A DNA stretch of 64,000 nt from Euonymus europaeus. Its lineage: Eukaryota > Streptophyta > Magnoliopsida > Celastrales > Celastraceae. The stretch covers positions 22,146,501 through 22,210,500 of the forward strand of contig OY756958.1 of NCBI GenBank assembly GCA_963580455.1, written 5' to 3'. Below the pieces are notes generated by a model, which was not told the origin of the DNA, ran no database searches, and was given only the letters and a program-made list of their open reading frames with translations. A program made the position numbers and the translations under genes. The stretch's first letter is position 1; the number at the start of each line of letters is the position of its first letter. Of the stretch, positions 1 to 12,600 are shown in pieces.

Positions 1-2221
1 AAATTATATTTGTCTTTTGATCGATTTTACGAATCCAACAATACATATTTTATTCAAAACAAAATCAAATGCAACTTGAAAAAAGTGCATGAAACATTTT
101 TTGTTTTATATCCAATGATCAAGAATTATCATGCACTTTCATGTTGATTTTGATTATTGTTTCAAACAAAATATATATTATTGAATTCACAAAGTCGATC
201 GACATACGACTATATTTCTTTTTTCAGATTTAAAAAAAATCATTTTAGACCCCTAAAATTAGGACTCAAGATTTTAAGACTTTATTTTAGGATCTCATAG
301 AAGAACTTATATATATTGAGAGGCAGAGAGAAGCTATTTTCACATCTTTTATCTATAAGTGAATTTATGGAGACAAGTGAATGGTAATCAAATACATTCC
401 TTCAAAAGCATTGGCAAACAAAAATCTTTCAAAAAAGATCATTACACTCAGTACATATTCAACTATTAATAGTGACCACACACATAGCCCAATAAGCTAG
501 ATAGCATTATTTCTCAACACAACTCAACCCAACCAGACATGTAAAAGAATCGCTTCACATGATCCCTATATCACAATTTGTTCAACACGTTTGACCTTTG
601 ATCGATCATTTGACTTTTGACTGTTGCGTTTCACGGCTCAGATCCCTAAAGAAGACACATTTAGGGTTTGAAACTACAGTCAAACTTACACATATGAAGA
701 TTCTTGGGTTGGTATTTCTATATATGTTAAATAAATAGGGAACTCGCTATTGTGAGTCGTGGATCTCACGTCCTTGTTGGTTGGTGATTCATCTTATCGA
801 TGTGTTTCTTTGTTTGTTTGTTCGAGACTGGGATTATAGCATAGAAAGGTAATAAAATGCTTCTTGTCTCTCTCTCTCTCGCAGGGGTTAACAACTTACA
901 ACGTAAGAAACATATCTAAGGTCAACTGTCTCTGTTACTTACGATGGGTATTTACTATTTACTGTTTTGTTGAGACAATAGAGCATGCAGTGGATTCCAG
1001 AAAACTTTCTACTGTCCAAACTCCATCCAGATGGTACAAAACTACAAATTAAGTTATTATAATTTATATACAATAATAATACATGATCATTTACGTTTGA
1101 TTAAGAGGTGAGGTGACAATGTAATATTGATTGGGAGAATGAAAAAGAAGCAAAGGAGAGGAAGAAAATAAAACCTTCGAACAAAGCCAAAAAAAAAAAA
1201 AAGAAGCTCTGGTGGTAGATCGATGGAGAGCGTGAGTTAAAAGCAACCACACTGAAGGAATATATAAAACCGCGTAAAAGTGCATGTGCTTTGACAAACT
1301 TGATTAAAAGCTGGCTAGCTAGCTAGATAGATAGCCCTTTGATTTCCACGTGTGCGCTCTTTACTGGCTCTGGCTGTTACAAATCGAGGCTCTTTGGGGG
1401 TCTCGGTGGGACTAGGGGACCCGTTTATCATGGCAAAGTTGATTGATATTATATGTTACTTTAATTAGAAGAAGGTCATGTTTGGATTATGCTTTAATTA
1501 CATTACGATTAAAACAGTTAAGGATGTAAAAAACATGTAATGAATACTGTCCTTCAATTAGCATATATATACACTATATATTACCATATATGAATTATTA
1601 AAAACAATGAGAAGAAGCAAGTGCGTCAAAAATTGAAGGTGTTTGTCTTGTCGGGGAAGGAGGAGCACTGGCTTTCTTACCAAGTAAGGTGACGCGGAGT
1701 CTGCCACTCCATTGTCACACACACAACACAGATATATATATATATACACACATACACATTCTTGTTTTGAAGTTTCTCCCGCGTTTAAACTTTTCGACGG
1801 TACGTAATTTTTTTGTCCAAAGCTTATGAAGGAAGAAAGTACGATCAGATGCACCGTGTGTACCTTTTACAAAATAGGCCGCGGCGTTAACGGACCACCG
1901 GCTACATCGGTCAAAATCACGCGTCTAAGAAAGTGGACCTAGGGGGGCGGTCCTCTATGCAATTAATGCCAACACCGTCCCAATTGCCACGCACAATAGA
2001 AGCAATAGACCGGCAGATGCCGGTCACTCTTCAAATGGAAGCCTTCCCAAATACAAGCTGTTCTCCAAGAAAGCGAGTCCTTTCCCACTCCACACAAACA
2101 AACACAGCCTAAGAGTTTAGTTTGTATTAAAAAAGAACTAAAAACGCAGTATTCACACTCAGATATATAGAGGTTTTCAACGAAGAACATGTGGGTTTGA
2201 AAAGGAAATTAGCATCAGTCT
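1..2221. other. Upstream region of the WRKY gene, no gene recognised
   Basis: AT-rich non-coding DNA. The short open frames here lack codon bias, recognisable domains or plausible splice partners. It holds a W-box cluster near 591-622, a further W-box core on the minus strand at about 1909-1914, and a short TA/CA run near 1733-1756. A TATATAG stretch at about 2163-2169 lies roughly 55 bases before the WRKY start codon and could be its TATA element. The region is probably the promoter of the WRKY gene plus spacer. Confidence 0.6.
591..622 (+). promoter_or_regulatory. Cluster of three W-box cores
   Basis: TTGACC at 591-596 and TTGACT at 610-615 and 617-622 fall within 32 bases in the same orientation. 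TTGAC is the core of the W-box bound by WRKY proteins, and WRKY genes are often self- or cross-regulated. The cluster is about 1.6 kb upstream of the WRKY start codon, so its role as a promoter element of that gene is an inference. Confidence 0.4.
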
Positions 2222-3606
2222 ATGGAGAAGAAAAGCGAGGAGCACCAACAACAAGAACAAGTGAAGGCAGAGAATTTGATCAATTGTTCTTCAATGGGAG
2301 ATTCAGCTTTATTGGATGAGATAATGATGCCTAGTGTTTCTTCTTCGTCTTCTGGTTTTGGTTTACAGGGCATCTTTGACATGCCAAGTGAAGCTCATGC
2401 TGTTGGTGATAAGGGGTACTTCAGTAACTTCATGGACTTGCTTGGTACTGGAGGAAGTGGTATCACGCAAGATTTTGGTTCTTCTTTATTCGATTTGTTC
2501 CAACAACCTCCGATTCTTCTGCCTCCACCATCATCATCCCTACCTTCGCCGGCATCGACGGTTCCGGAATCTTCAGAAGTATTGAACAATCCTTCAACTC
2601 CTAATGCTTCCTCGATCTCTTCCTCATCTAATGAAGCTGGAAATGATGCAGTGAATAAAGCCGAAACAAACGAAGAATTAGAGCAAGACAAGACCAAGAA
2701 ACAGTGAGTATATGTATTGTAGTAGTGATAAGATTCTCTGTTCATTTTTGTGTAAATATGTACATGGATGTTTGTTGCTGTTGATGATCCTTGTTGTTTG
2801 TGTGTGTGTGGGTGTGTTTCTTTATAGATTCTTTTTTGTAAGTGGGAAAAAGTTTTTATGTTTTGTGGGTGGGTTTAGGTTGAAACCCAAAAAGAAGAAC
2901 CAAAAAAGGCAAAGACAGCCGAGATTTGCGTTCATGACAAAGAGTGAAGTGGATCAGCTTGATGATGGCTACAGATGGAGAAAGTACGGCCAAAAAGCTG
3001 TTAAGAACAGCCCCTATCCCAGGTACCGTATGTCTATATGTATATCTATCAATCAATTAAATCCAGTACCATCAAATAATTCATACGATGTATGATTTGA
3101 TATATGTATCTTGTAGGAGTTACCATCGTTGCACCACTGCAGGATGCGGAGTTAAGAAGAGAGTAGAAAGATCATCAGATGATCCTTCGATCGTTGTCAC
3201 GACCTATGAAGGCCAACACACACATCCATGCCCAGTTACGCCTCGAGGAAGCATCCCCATTTTTTCTGATTCATCGGGTTTTGGTATTGGAAGTTCGCTT
3301 CTTCCACATCACTTCTATCAACAGCAGCAGCATCAACAAGCAGCGGCGGTGGCCGCCTATGTTTACAACCAAACGCCACCATTGAATATTAGCTCTAGTA
3401 CTCCCACTACTGCCACCATGACTACTAGTTTTAATAATTCAATAGTTGTTCCTAATTTTCTTCCAGAGAGAAGATTTGGCGGTGCTTCTAATTTTCATGA
3501 TCAAGCTCAAGCTGCTTCTAATTTGCTAAGAGACCATGGACTTCTGGAGGATATTGTACCAAGCCAGATGAGAAAGGAGACTGATCAAGATGAGCAGGAT
3601 CAGTAG
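2222..3606 (+). CDS. WRKY48: WRKY transcription factor, group IIc, WRKY48-like
   Basis: Nuclear DNA-binding regulator of stress and defence genes. Three exons, 2222-2703, 2879-3022 and 3117-3606, join in phase to 371 residues. WRKYGQK is at residues 194-200, followed by a C-X4-C-X23-H-X-H zinc finger (C214, C219, H243, H245), which defines group II; an intron at PR/SYHRC is the classic WRKY-domain intron. A basic stretch [12 protein letters not shown] (163-174) is a likely nuclear signal and is typical of subgroup IIc. The finger sequence [17 protein letters not shown] and the following [11 protein letters not shown] resemble Arabidopsis WRKY48 more than WRKY23 or WRKY71/28 as I recall them. 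The N-terminus is acidic and Ser-rich; the C-terminus has a Gln/His/Ala-rich stretch. The start is the first ATG of exon 1 after an upstream stop-rich leader. Subgroup is certain, the exact orthologue less so. Confidence 0.9.
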
Positions 3607-5925
3607 AGAAGAATATTGATGATTTGTATGTTATCGGGTATGCAATTCTCTGACTGACTAGTGGGGTTTATTTGCCTTTAGATTTTAGAGGGAAGAACCC
3701 ACTTTCCCATTTCATCTTTCACAGTCCTTTAATTCTATTTGTAAAATGAAAACTATTCCCAGTTCCTTAATTACTAGCTAGCGTAGTTAATTTGGTTCTT
3801 ATTGGGATTCTTATCTCTCTTTTATCTTATTCTTTGTATCTACCGGAGAGACTATATATATGTATCCGATCCCATTATTATGGAGATATATATGTATATA
3901 TATTCCTGAGTTATTTTCTTATTCATTCAATATATTTCTTCTAAACTCTTGTAGCTTTCTTTGATTTAATTTCCTTCTCCATGTTCATCTGTTGTTTAGT
4001 CTTTGTTGATAAATTAATTGGAAGGATCCATGTATAATGATGCTAATTAATAGGGGTATACCAGTCAGAGTGTTTGTTTAGGGTTAGGGTTTTCCCTGTT
4101 TAGCAAGTTGGTTTTGAAACCTTTAATTTTTTTTTCTTACTTTTTGTCTGCATTAACTTCTTAGAAGTTACTTTACCGGAAAAGGGAGAAATCGATGATG
4201 AACATAGGAACTTGATCCAGCGAATGTAGGAAACCCTAAAGTGGTCGTGCATGAAAACTATCCATTTATATGCATGAAGGTGCAATATATGCAAAGAGCT
4301 TGACCCATATAGATCTGGTTAATTAGTAAGCATAGCCTTTCCTTTGGAGCTGTAGCTAGTACAATTATATGTGCACAAGTGGAGGTTTATCCATGAAGGG
4401 TGACGTGAACAATTATTTGACAAAGAAAAGTGGGGGATGATGGTTCTGGATTGAGAGGATATGTATGGTCGATTTAAGCATTGTTGACAAGGATGTATAT
4501 ATTATATTGATTCATGAAGTTATTGTTCATATTGCATTGGATCTTTACCAGGAATGTTCAATTCATTTTGAAATGGTACTCTTGTGTTGCTAATTATAGC
4601 CATACATGATACATGGCCAATTGAGTTATTACAGATTCACCATACTGTTGTATTATTGGACTTGTTGAAAGACTGATAAGAGAGCTCATTGAAAAGGATA
4701 CATAGTACTTACACATATATGTATGTAAGTTGTTACTCACTCTTGTAAAATAATAAATCCATACATATAAATACACGTATATATACACATATACATATAT
4801 ATATATATATATGTCTATATATGGTGGTGTTTGATGAGAAGTTGAGCACATAGAGCCGCAGGTGGGAGAGGTTTGACAAGTTGCAAAAGTAAGGATAATA
4901 TATAATGTGTTTTGTGGAAGAATTATTTCTACATTCAAAATTGTCTACTCAAGTCTTCTTTTTTACCAAGTCCAATACTGCATAAAGCTGTTTCCATGGA
5001 AAATGGAAATTTTTTTGGAATATAACATGTTGAAATGTAGGAGGAAAAAAAAAAGATTACTTATATCGAGCATCTATAAATATGTTGCAAGTGTATATAG
5101 TTTTCACACTACAAGTCTCCATAACAGTAAAAGATGTTTAAGTACTGATCAATGGTCTCTTTGAAAATGCAAAATTAATTGACTTTCTGTTAATTATATA
5201 TATTTTCTATGAACATGTATGTGTGTGTGTATATATATATATATCGATGAATATGTCACACCAAATAAAGTAGGCATTACAGGGAACAAAAGAACATGAT
5301 AAAAGATCTCTTGTGATCTCGGCCATCCTAATAACAGTGAATATTCTGTGTGATTGATGGTGTTTTCAAGGGTATAAGCATCATTGAAAAGTGAGAAAAT
5401 GGAGGAAAGCAGCACCGCCATCTTCTTTGATCTCTTGAATCACTGTATAATCAACTATCTAATTAAATAATCACCTTACTTCGATTGATTTGATGTAATT
5501 AACAAATTTGACTCTAATTAATCAACAATAATTTATACATCTTTATATATGTTTTTTCCATTAAATTGAGAAGAAACTGAATGACCTAATATAGGTCAAA
5601 AAGGCATTCAAAGAAAACGGTACCTCACAAGTTTATTAATACCTTCACTTGTGACGGAGGGAAACCGAGATTATAGGCACGAAATAAAATAAGGTACACC
5701 ATGCTAGAATCAAACCACAAGAGACACAATCATAAACCTAGCAGAATTGCAATTAACTCAGAAAGCTGCCACAATCCAGCACATCAAACCAAAAGCAAAT
5801 CCAAAGCAACAACACGACAACCACCACAAAGAACCAGCAGCAGCCCCATCCCCTAAGAAGCACCAAAACTCCAGCAGCCAGAGAGCAATGATCACACCAA
5901 AATACCAGACCCAAACGAAAAGAGC
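3607..5925. other. Spacer downstream of WRKY, no gene recognised
   Basis: 3' flank of the WRKY gene, then AT-rich spacer. TA-rich microsatellites occur at about 4792-4812 and 5219-5243. Open frames here are low-complexity, or Ile/Tyr-rich translations of TA repeats. The last ~350 bases may be the 3' untranslated part of the LINE relic that follows on the minus strand. Confidence 0.6.
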
Positions 5926-5929
5926 TGAG

Positions 5930-6350
5930 CTAGAACCAAAACGAGAACCAAGAACACCAAACATCCAGGGGAGGAAAACAAGCAAGAAATGGAGATAGTC
6001 TTGAAATATCTTGTTTGGCTAAGGAGTCAGCAACATTATTAGCTTCACACCAAGCATATTGATTGATATTCAAGAGCTTTTGCAGCAGGTTAATAATTGC
6101 ATTGAAGTCCTCATCATACTTCCAAGGATTATCGGAGGTGCGACAAAGCCAAGAGATTGAGTTTAGAGAATTAGATTCCAGCAAAATATCACCGTTCTCA
6201 AAGATTTTCAGATCAAAAGTGAGCTCCAAAGCTCATCTAACTGCCTTTATCTCTGCATCTGTTGCGTCAATGGCATGAGAAGGGCCAGAAAAATTTCAAA
6301 GAAAGTACCCATTGCTATCCCTCAACACACTGCCAACACCACCCTTGCTA
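5930..6350 (-). pseudogene. Relic of a LINE-type RNase H (RVT_3) domain
   Basis: Read on the minus strand from about 6350 the frame gives GVGSVLRDSNGYFL, then DAEIKAVR, ALELTFDL and finally NNVADSLAKQ. These are the characteristic blocks of the plant RNase H-like domain found at the C-terminus of many L1-type LINE ORF2 proteins. The frame has stop codons after GYFL and after KAVR; the latter (6233-6235) replaces a usually conserved Trp. The domain starts abruptly without the usual N-terminal strand, as expected of a 5'-truncated insertion. No clear poly-A tail or target duplication could be found, so the exact ends are open. It is a dead fragment, not a host gene. Confidence 0.75.
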
Positions 6351-6626
6351 TAATTTATTTATTTATTTATATGTGTAAGTATGTGTGGCATGTATTTACA
6401 TTCACCAATTGCCAGTCACACAGACATTCATTTGTAACTGACGAAAACGAATACTCGTAATAGATTTCTTCTGATTTTTTTATCAATTCATGTATTCCAA
6501 CCTCAAAATTTTGGAATATAGGCTTGAATGATGATGAAGAATTTGGATTCCTTCAGGCTTCAGGAAGTATTTACTTTGACTATGCGTGGAAAAGTACGTA
6601 TTACTCTAATCGCATGTTACTGAACG

Positions 6627-6800
6627 GGCGCAGACTAAACTGGCCCAACTTCTTGCTTTGCATTCAAAAGCCCGAACTTAACGGGCCCAACTTCACTGCT
6701 CCGCATTTAGCCATTTACAAACTCGGACTCCACTGGCCCAGCTTCATTATTAAGTACTCCAAAGCCCGGACTTAAGTGGCCCAACTTCGTTACTTTGTAC
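6627..6800. repeat. Degenerate repeat with GGCCCA cores
   Basis: Four related units of roughly 42-53 bases share a block reading approximately CGGACTTAACTGGCCCAACTTC. The GGCCCA cores lie near 6642, 6685, 6737 and 6778. GGCCCA/TGGGCC is the site II element bound by TCP factors in plant promoters, but here the spacing suggests a decayed minisatellite rather than a selected array. Confidence 0.55.
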
Positions 6801-7332
6801 GGCCCATATGTGAATAGGCCAGGGGCCCGGGACCTAGATCTTTTATGAAGTCTTCTTAGTCGGCTTTGAGCGGCTTAAGGGCAAATATTTTGTCCCTGAT
6901 ATAGTATTTTGTACCACTAATTCAATACACTAGTGTTGAAATTAAGCCCACAAATTCTATATATATAGAACGAAAGCTATATAATTTGTCTCACTCAAGC
7001 TTTCTTATATGGATGCCACAATGTAATCTCAGCAACCCCCTGGCACTGGCAGGTTGCCTTATGTATCCAAAACAGAGTAAAACACGGTTAAGCAGTTCAA
7101 GGATTTTCCTTAACAGGAAAATTCTACTAACTTTGAGATGGCTACTGTCTCCTCTCTCTCTCCCCAGGAGACCTGAAAAGAACCCTGAAAAAACACATGA
7201 GATTAGGTTAAAAATGATGTATGCTTGACCTCTTCCAAGGTTTGAAGCTGTCTTCACCTGAACCACTTTTAGTACAATATAACATCACCACAACAAACTC
7301 CTCTGTGTGTGTGTGTAAACTCCCAAGCTGTC

Positions 7333-7340
7333 TATAAATA
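7333..7340 (+). promoter_or_regulatory. TATA box of the PRX40-like gene
   Basis: TATAAATA lies about 60 bases before the start codon at 7393, a normal distance for a plant gene with a short 5' leader. Sequence match only. Confidence 0.6.
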
Positions 7341-7392
7341 TATGTGTGAGAAATTTGTTGTATAGCTCATTTTAATCTCAAACTAGTTCAAG

Positions 7393-8651
<1,259 letters not shown>

Positions 8652-9614
8652 CCTGACCCCCGTAGGTTTAAATAAACAATATTAATGTCAGAGGCGATGA
8701 AAAGGTTACTGGCTATTTAGCAAGTGTAGATCTCAGATTTGCAAATTAAGAATCATTTATCCTGCAATTTCGAACATATTTTAGCAGTAATTAATGATGA
8801 GCAGGAGGCATCAAGCTACTATGGCTGGTTTCTTCATGTCAGTACCAAACTACCTTATGTCGCACAAAAACACCACCTTATTCTAAAACACAATCGAGGC
8901 ATCGGTTGCCATATATATTAGTGATACATGGGCTAATCAACTCTTTCGGGTCAGTGGGGGCCTGTGAATCTTAAAATAACTGGGACTGAGAATAAAATTA
9001 AGCCTCCATTCCTCCCATTTTCTGGTACATCCGACATTTGCGAGTTAAGCTCAAATCCTTTCTTGTTGGCCTGTCATTGCTTTTGCCTTTACCAGCTATC
9101 AATCAGCACAATTGGGATTCTTGAAGTACTGGCTCTTTTTGCCACTTATCAGCACATTCTTCAAGTACCTGAGGATAAACAATCATATCAACATTATCAG
9201 CAGAGAAGAAAAAAAATAGAGACGAGATGAATTCATATTCCCTTCCCTATACATCACAACAATGCGCCCGTCCCCCTACACATGCAAAAGCCGACCCAGA
9301 TATTTTAAAAAAATTCCAAAAGAAATTCCTTCCCTATGCACCACAACAACACGCCACACCCGCATGAAAAAGCCGATCCAGATATTTTTAAAAATTTCCA
9401 AAAGAAATTCCTTCCCTATACATCACAACAATAAGCTCAACCAACCACCCCCCCAGTGCAAAAGCCGATTCAGATATTTTTAAAAAATTCCAAAAGAAAT
9501 TGCCAATTTCCCCGACTGTATGACTGGGGATTTCACTGGAAAACATTCCATGCAAATAATCCCAATACGAACACCACTTGGCACTAGAAGCTCTCTCTAA
9601 CAACGAAATTCATG
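8652..9614. other. Convergent 3' region between PRX40-like and FCA genes
   Basis: Both neighbouring genes end here, so this holds two 3' untranslated regions. The FCA side carries a three-copy tandem repeat (9239-9503). No further coding sequence recognised. Confidence 0.6.
9239..9503. repeat. Tandem repeat, about three units of 82-92 bp
   Basis: A block made of AAAAGCCGA, CAGATATTTTTAAAAA, TTCCAAAAGAAATTCC and TTCCCTATACATCACAACAA recurs. AAAAGCCGA starts at 9286, 9368 and 9460, giving periods of 82 and 92 bases. The copies differ by several substitutions. The array lies 110-375 bases beyond the FCA stop codon, probably inside or just past its 3' UTR. Confidence 0.85.
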
Positions 9615-12600
9615 CTAGTGGTCAGGACCTGCTGGCTTATTCTTCCACATCCACTCCTGTCCCGACTGAAGCCCCTGGTGCAGAAATTAACCATATGAAT
9701 TATGCTTGTGGAAAAGAATCTAAGCACATCAAAGGTGCAAGGTGATATACCTGTTGGAAGCGACCTGGATCGTTGACTGAACTAGCTGCCGAAGGTAATT
9801 GTGCATATCCAGATTCCTGCAAGTTCAATGTATGTTACTGGAAGCTCTGCACCATAACTAGAAGAAGAAAAAACTAAACCCCCAATTGCTCGTGAAATGA
9901 ATGGAATTGCATAAAGACAAATAAGCAAAACATCTATGTTGTTCCTTTCAGCATTAAAAAAAAAGAAAAGAAAGCAGCATGGCTCTAAGAAGGCAAACAA
10001 CAAGCTTCAATTTTTCCCAATAAAATGACAGTTATGGACAACCAAACTATATTCTCGAATGAAAGCATAAGACCAAGACAAAAGGTCGACTGAAATTGAA
10101 GCAGCAAAACACGACATATAAACATGCTATTATAACACTGAATTTGTTGCTTCTATTTATCTTTTCAAGGGAAAAATAACCTCCAGGAAGAGTGGTGGGG
10201 AGTCTCATGGGTTTGGTGATAGTGATTGAATTTAACCAGGAAAGAATAACACACAAGAGTGGCCAGTCCATGGCCAAAGGCCATAGTTATTTAATCACAG
10301 TGCTTCAATATCCATGCTGATCTACCTAAATTAGAATCATTCAAATGTATGGAAAAAAAAATGAAGTATGCAAATGTTCTTCAAGGTAAAAGAGGAACAA
10401 AATTTGACATTTTTACAGTCAGTAACAAAAAAATTGGACAACGTTAAACAGCATGCAAAGTTCATAGCAAACAAGAATACGGATACCGCATAAAAAACCA
10501 AAATCTGTTCAGAAAAATAATATATACCTGAACATTTTGTTGACCTCTAACTCCAGATGTTGGGAACTGGATTTAAAATTTATAGATTATGGAGTTAGCA
10601 ACAGAAATTAAATGAATGTAGATTGTAAGAAGGCTGCAAAGAAACTGCTGCTATTAAAGGACCAGAAAAAGTAGAGCAAGTGAAGAACACCAACCGCTGA
10701 AGAATAGGAAACCTGTTGCGACTGCTGAAGGTGATGGAGCTGTGGTTGCATCTGGGCTTGAAACTGCACCTGTTGTGTTTGTGGCACTTGTGGGGTAGGC
10801 AGAACTTGAGATTGTGGTTGGCCCTGAGGCTGTTGAAAAGATGGTTTTTGATGGAGCTGTTGTTCAAATAATGTCAACTCCTCTGGTTTCTCCCACTGTC
10901 AATCACAGCCAGACAATTAATGCATAAGCTAAAGATAAAACAACCCAAATCAGAGCAAGCAGATTATCGATTTCTCACCTGACTTTCCCCAGTTACAGTA
11001 TTATGGTAGTACTTAAATCCATCAGGGGATGTATGCTCAGTCCAATTACATTTCACAGGAGCTACTGTTTGATCAATAGCAGGTACAGAAGATATAGATG
11101 AAGGTACATTCCCGGCAGGTGTGGCAGTATTAGGGTTGACACCCATCTGCTGTCCACTCCCAGCCCAATGAGACTGAAAGAGAAACATTATTAGCACATG
11201 CTGTCAAAACCTTACAATGGGCACAGCACCAATGATAACAAAAAAAAAAAAAAAATGTAAGGGAGCAAAGGAAGAGATAAAGCACAGAGAGAATAAAAGG
11301 GTAGGATATTTTCATAATGTAAAACAAAGGAATGCAATTTCATGCGATACTGACACAAGGATATTTTGCCACCCTGTCAAAGGTGACAAAAACACTTGAG
11401 ACATGCAAATATTAAAGGTTGGATAGTCCAGTACAGTGGTAACTGGTACTGGCCCCACATAAAAAATTCACATGGTGGCATTCCACCAGTTCCCTTTAGT
11501 CCTTCACGTGTGTGCAGGCACATCAAACCCTAAATACCTCCACTATTTGCAATACCTGTTGTTTGGTAACCTGAGAATTCTGTGGCAATGTTACACTCTG
11601 ATTTGATGGTTGCATCATCTGCAACTGTTGTTGCAACTGGGAAAATGCTTGTTGAGATGATTGAAAGCTCGCTTGCAGAGTTTGTGTCTGCTGTGACAGC
11701 ATTTGAGCCAACGGATAAGAAGATTGCTGAAGAGACTGAGGCATTTGTTGCAGGACAGGAGGTAACTGCTGCTGATTTGTTCCAATGGACACAGGATGGG
11801 CCTGTAAGTTCACATTCGAAGGGGGTTGCACAGCTGTGGCAAATGAGGCACTGTGTTGGACCTGAGATTGAGATGTAGACAACTGTCCACTTGAACCTAG
11901 CAATGCTTGACTGAAAGGTGTTTGACCAGTAGCGAAAGGAATTTGCATCTGCCCAACATGGTGAGGTTGCGTATGCGGATACGATGGACCATGAGGATGT
12001 AATCGATGGGGAGGTGGCAAATTCTGAGGTGATTGAAGAGGCTTATCTAATGGTGATATTTGCTGGTTAACGGGTGGGAATTGTGGCGAAGGCTGATTAA
12101 AACTCTGAAAAAAAACCCATAAAATCAACGCAGTTTCTGGGAGAACCAAGAAATAACATGAATGAAGAAGTAGTTTAAAGTCTCCCATACCTGTTGTGAA
12201 GGGGTAGAAGATGGAACAGCATTGAGTCCCAAAAGAGAGACATCAGATGGGCCATGAAGACTACCCATAGGACCACCCTAAGATTTGCAAAATATTAAAA
12301 TAGGAAATCCAAAAGTGAAATCACATCAGATAAAAGGAATGAAATTTGCAAGGGACACAAAATTTATAGATAAACTGCAAACAGAAAGAGAATAAACATC
12401 AGAATGCCTAAAAGGGCTTCATGTGTTTGAACGCTCATAATGAAGCACCAGTGATAACAGGTTGCAGAGAATAAGAGAATAAAGACTTCAGTTAAAAATG
12501 TGCATATGATGTGTTTCAATAAGACAGATCGTTCAAGAAATTTATAAAACAGAGAGTCAAGGGTTCAAGAACCAACAAAATTTTCTTACCTGATTTGAAG

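Larger units (their letters stand above)
6351..7392. other. Upstream region of the PRX40-like gene
   Basis: Non-coding promoter-proximal DNA. It contains a degenerate repeat rich in GGCCCA (6627-6800) and a TATA box just before the peroxidase gene. Open frames across it show no recognisable protein. Confidence 0.55.

Noticed and set aside
864..1052. Plus-strand open frame of 62 codons upstream of WRKY
   Set aside because: No family motif, no splice context and low-complexity start; most likely chance.
4594..4938. Minus-strand open frame rich in Tyr/Ile
   Set aside because: It is a translation of a TA/CA microsatellite.
5549..6370. Possible target duplication of the first LINE relic (CTTTATATATG and ATTTATATGTG)
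   Set aside because: Two mismatches in 11 AT-rich bases; too weak, and there is no clear A run at the right place.
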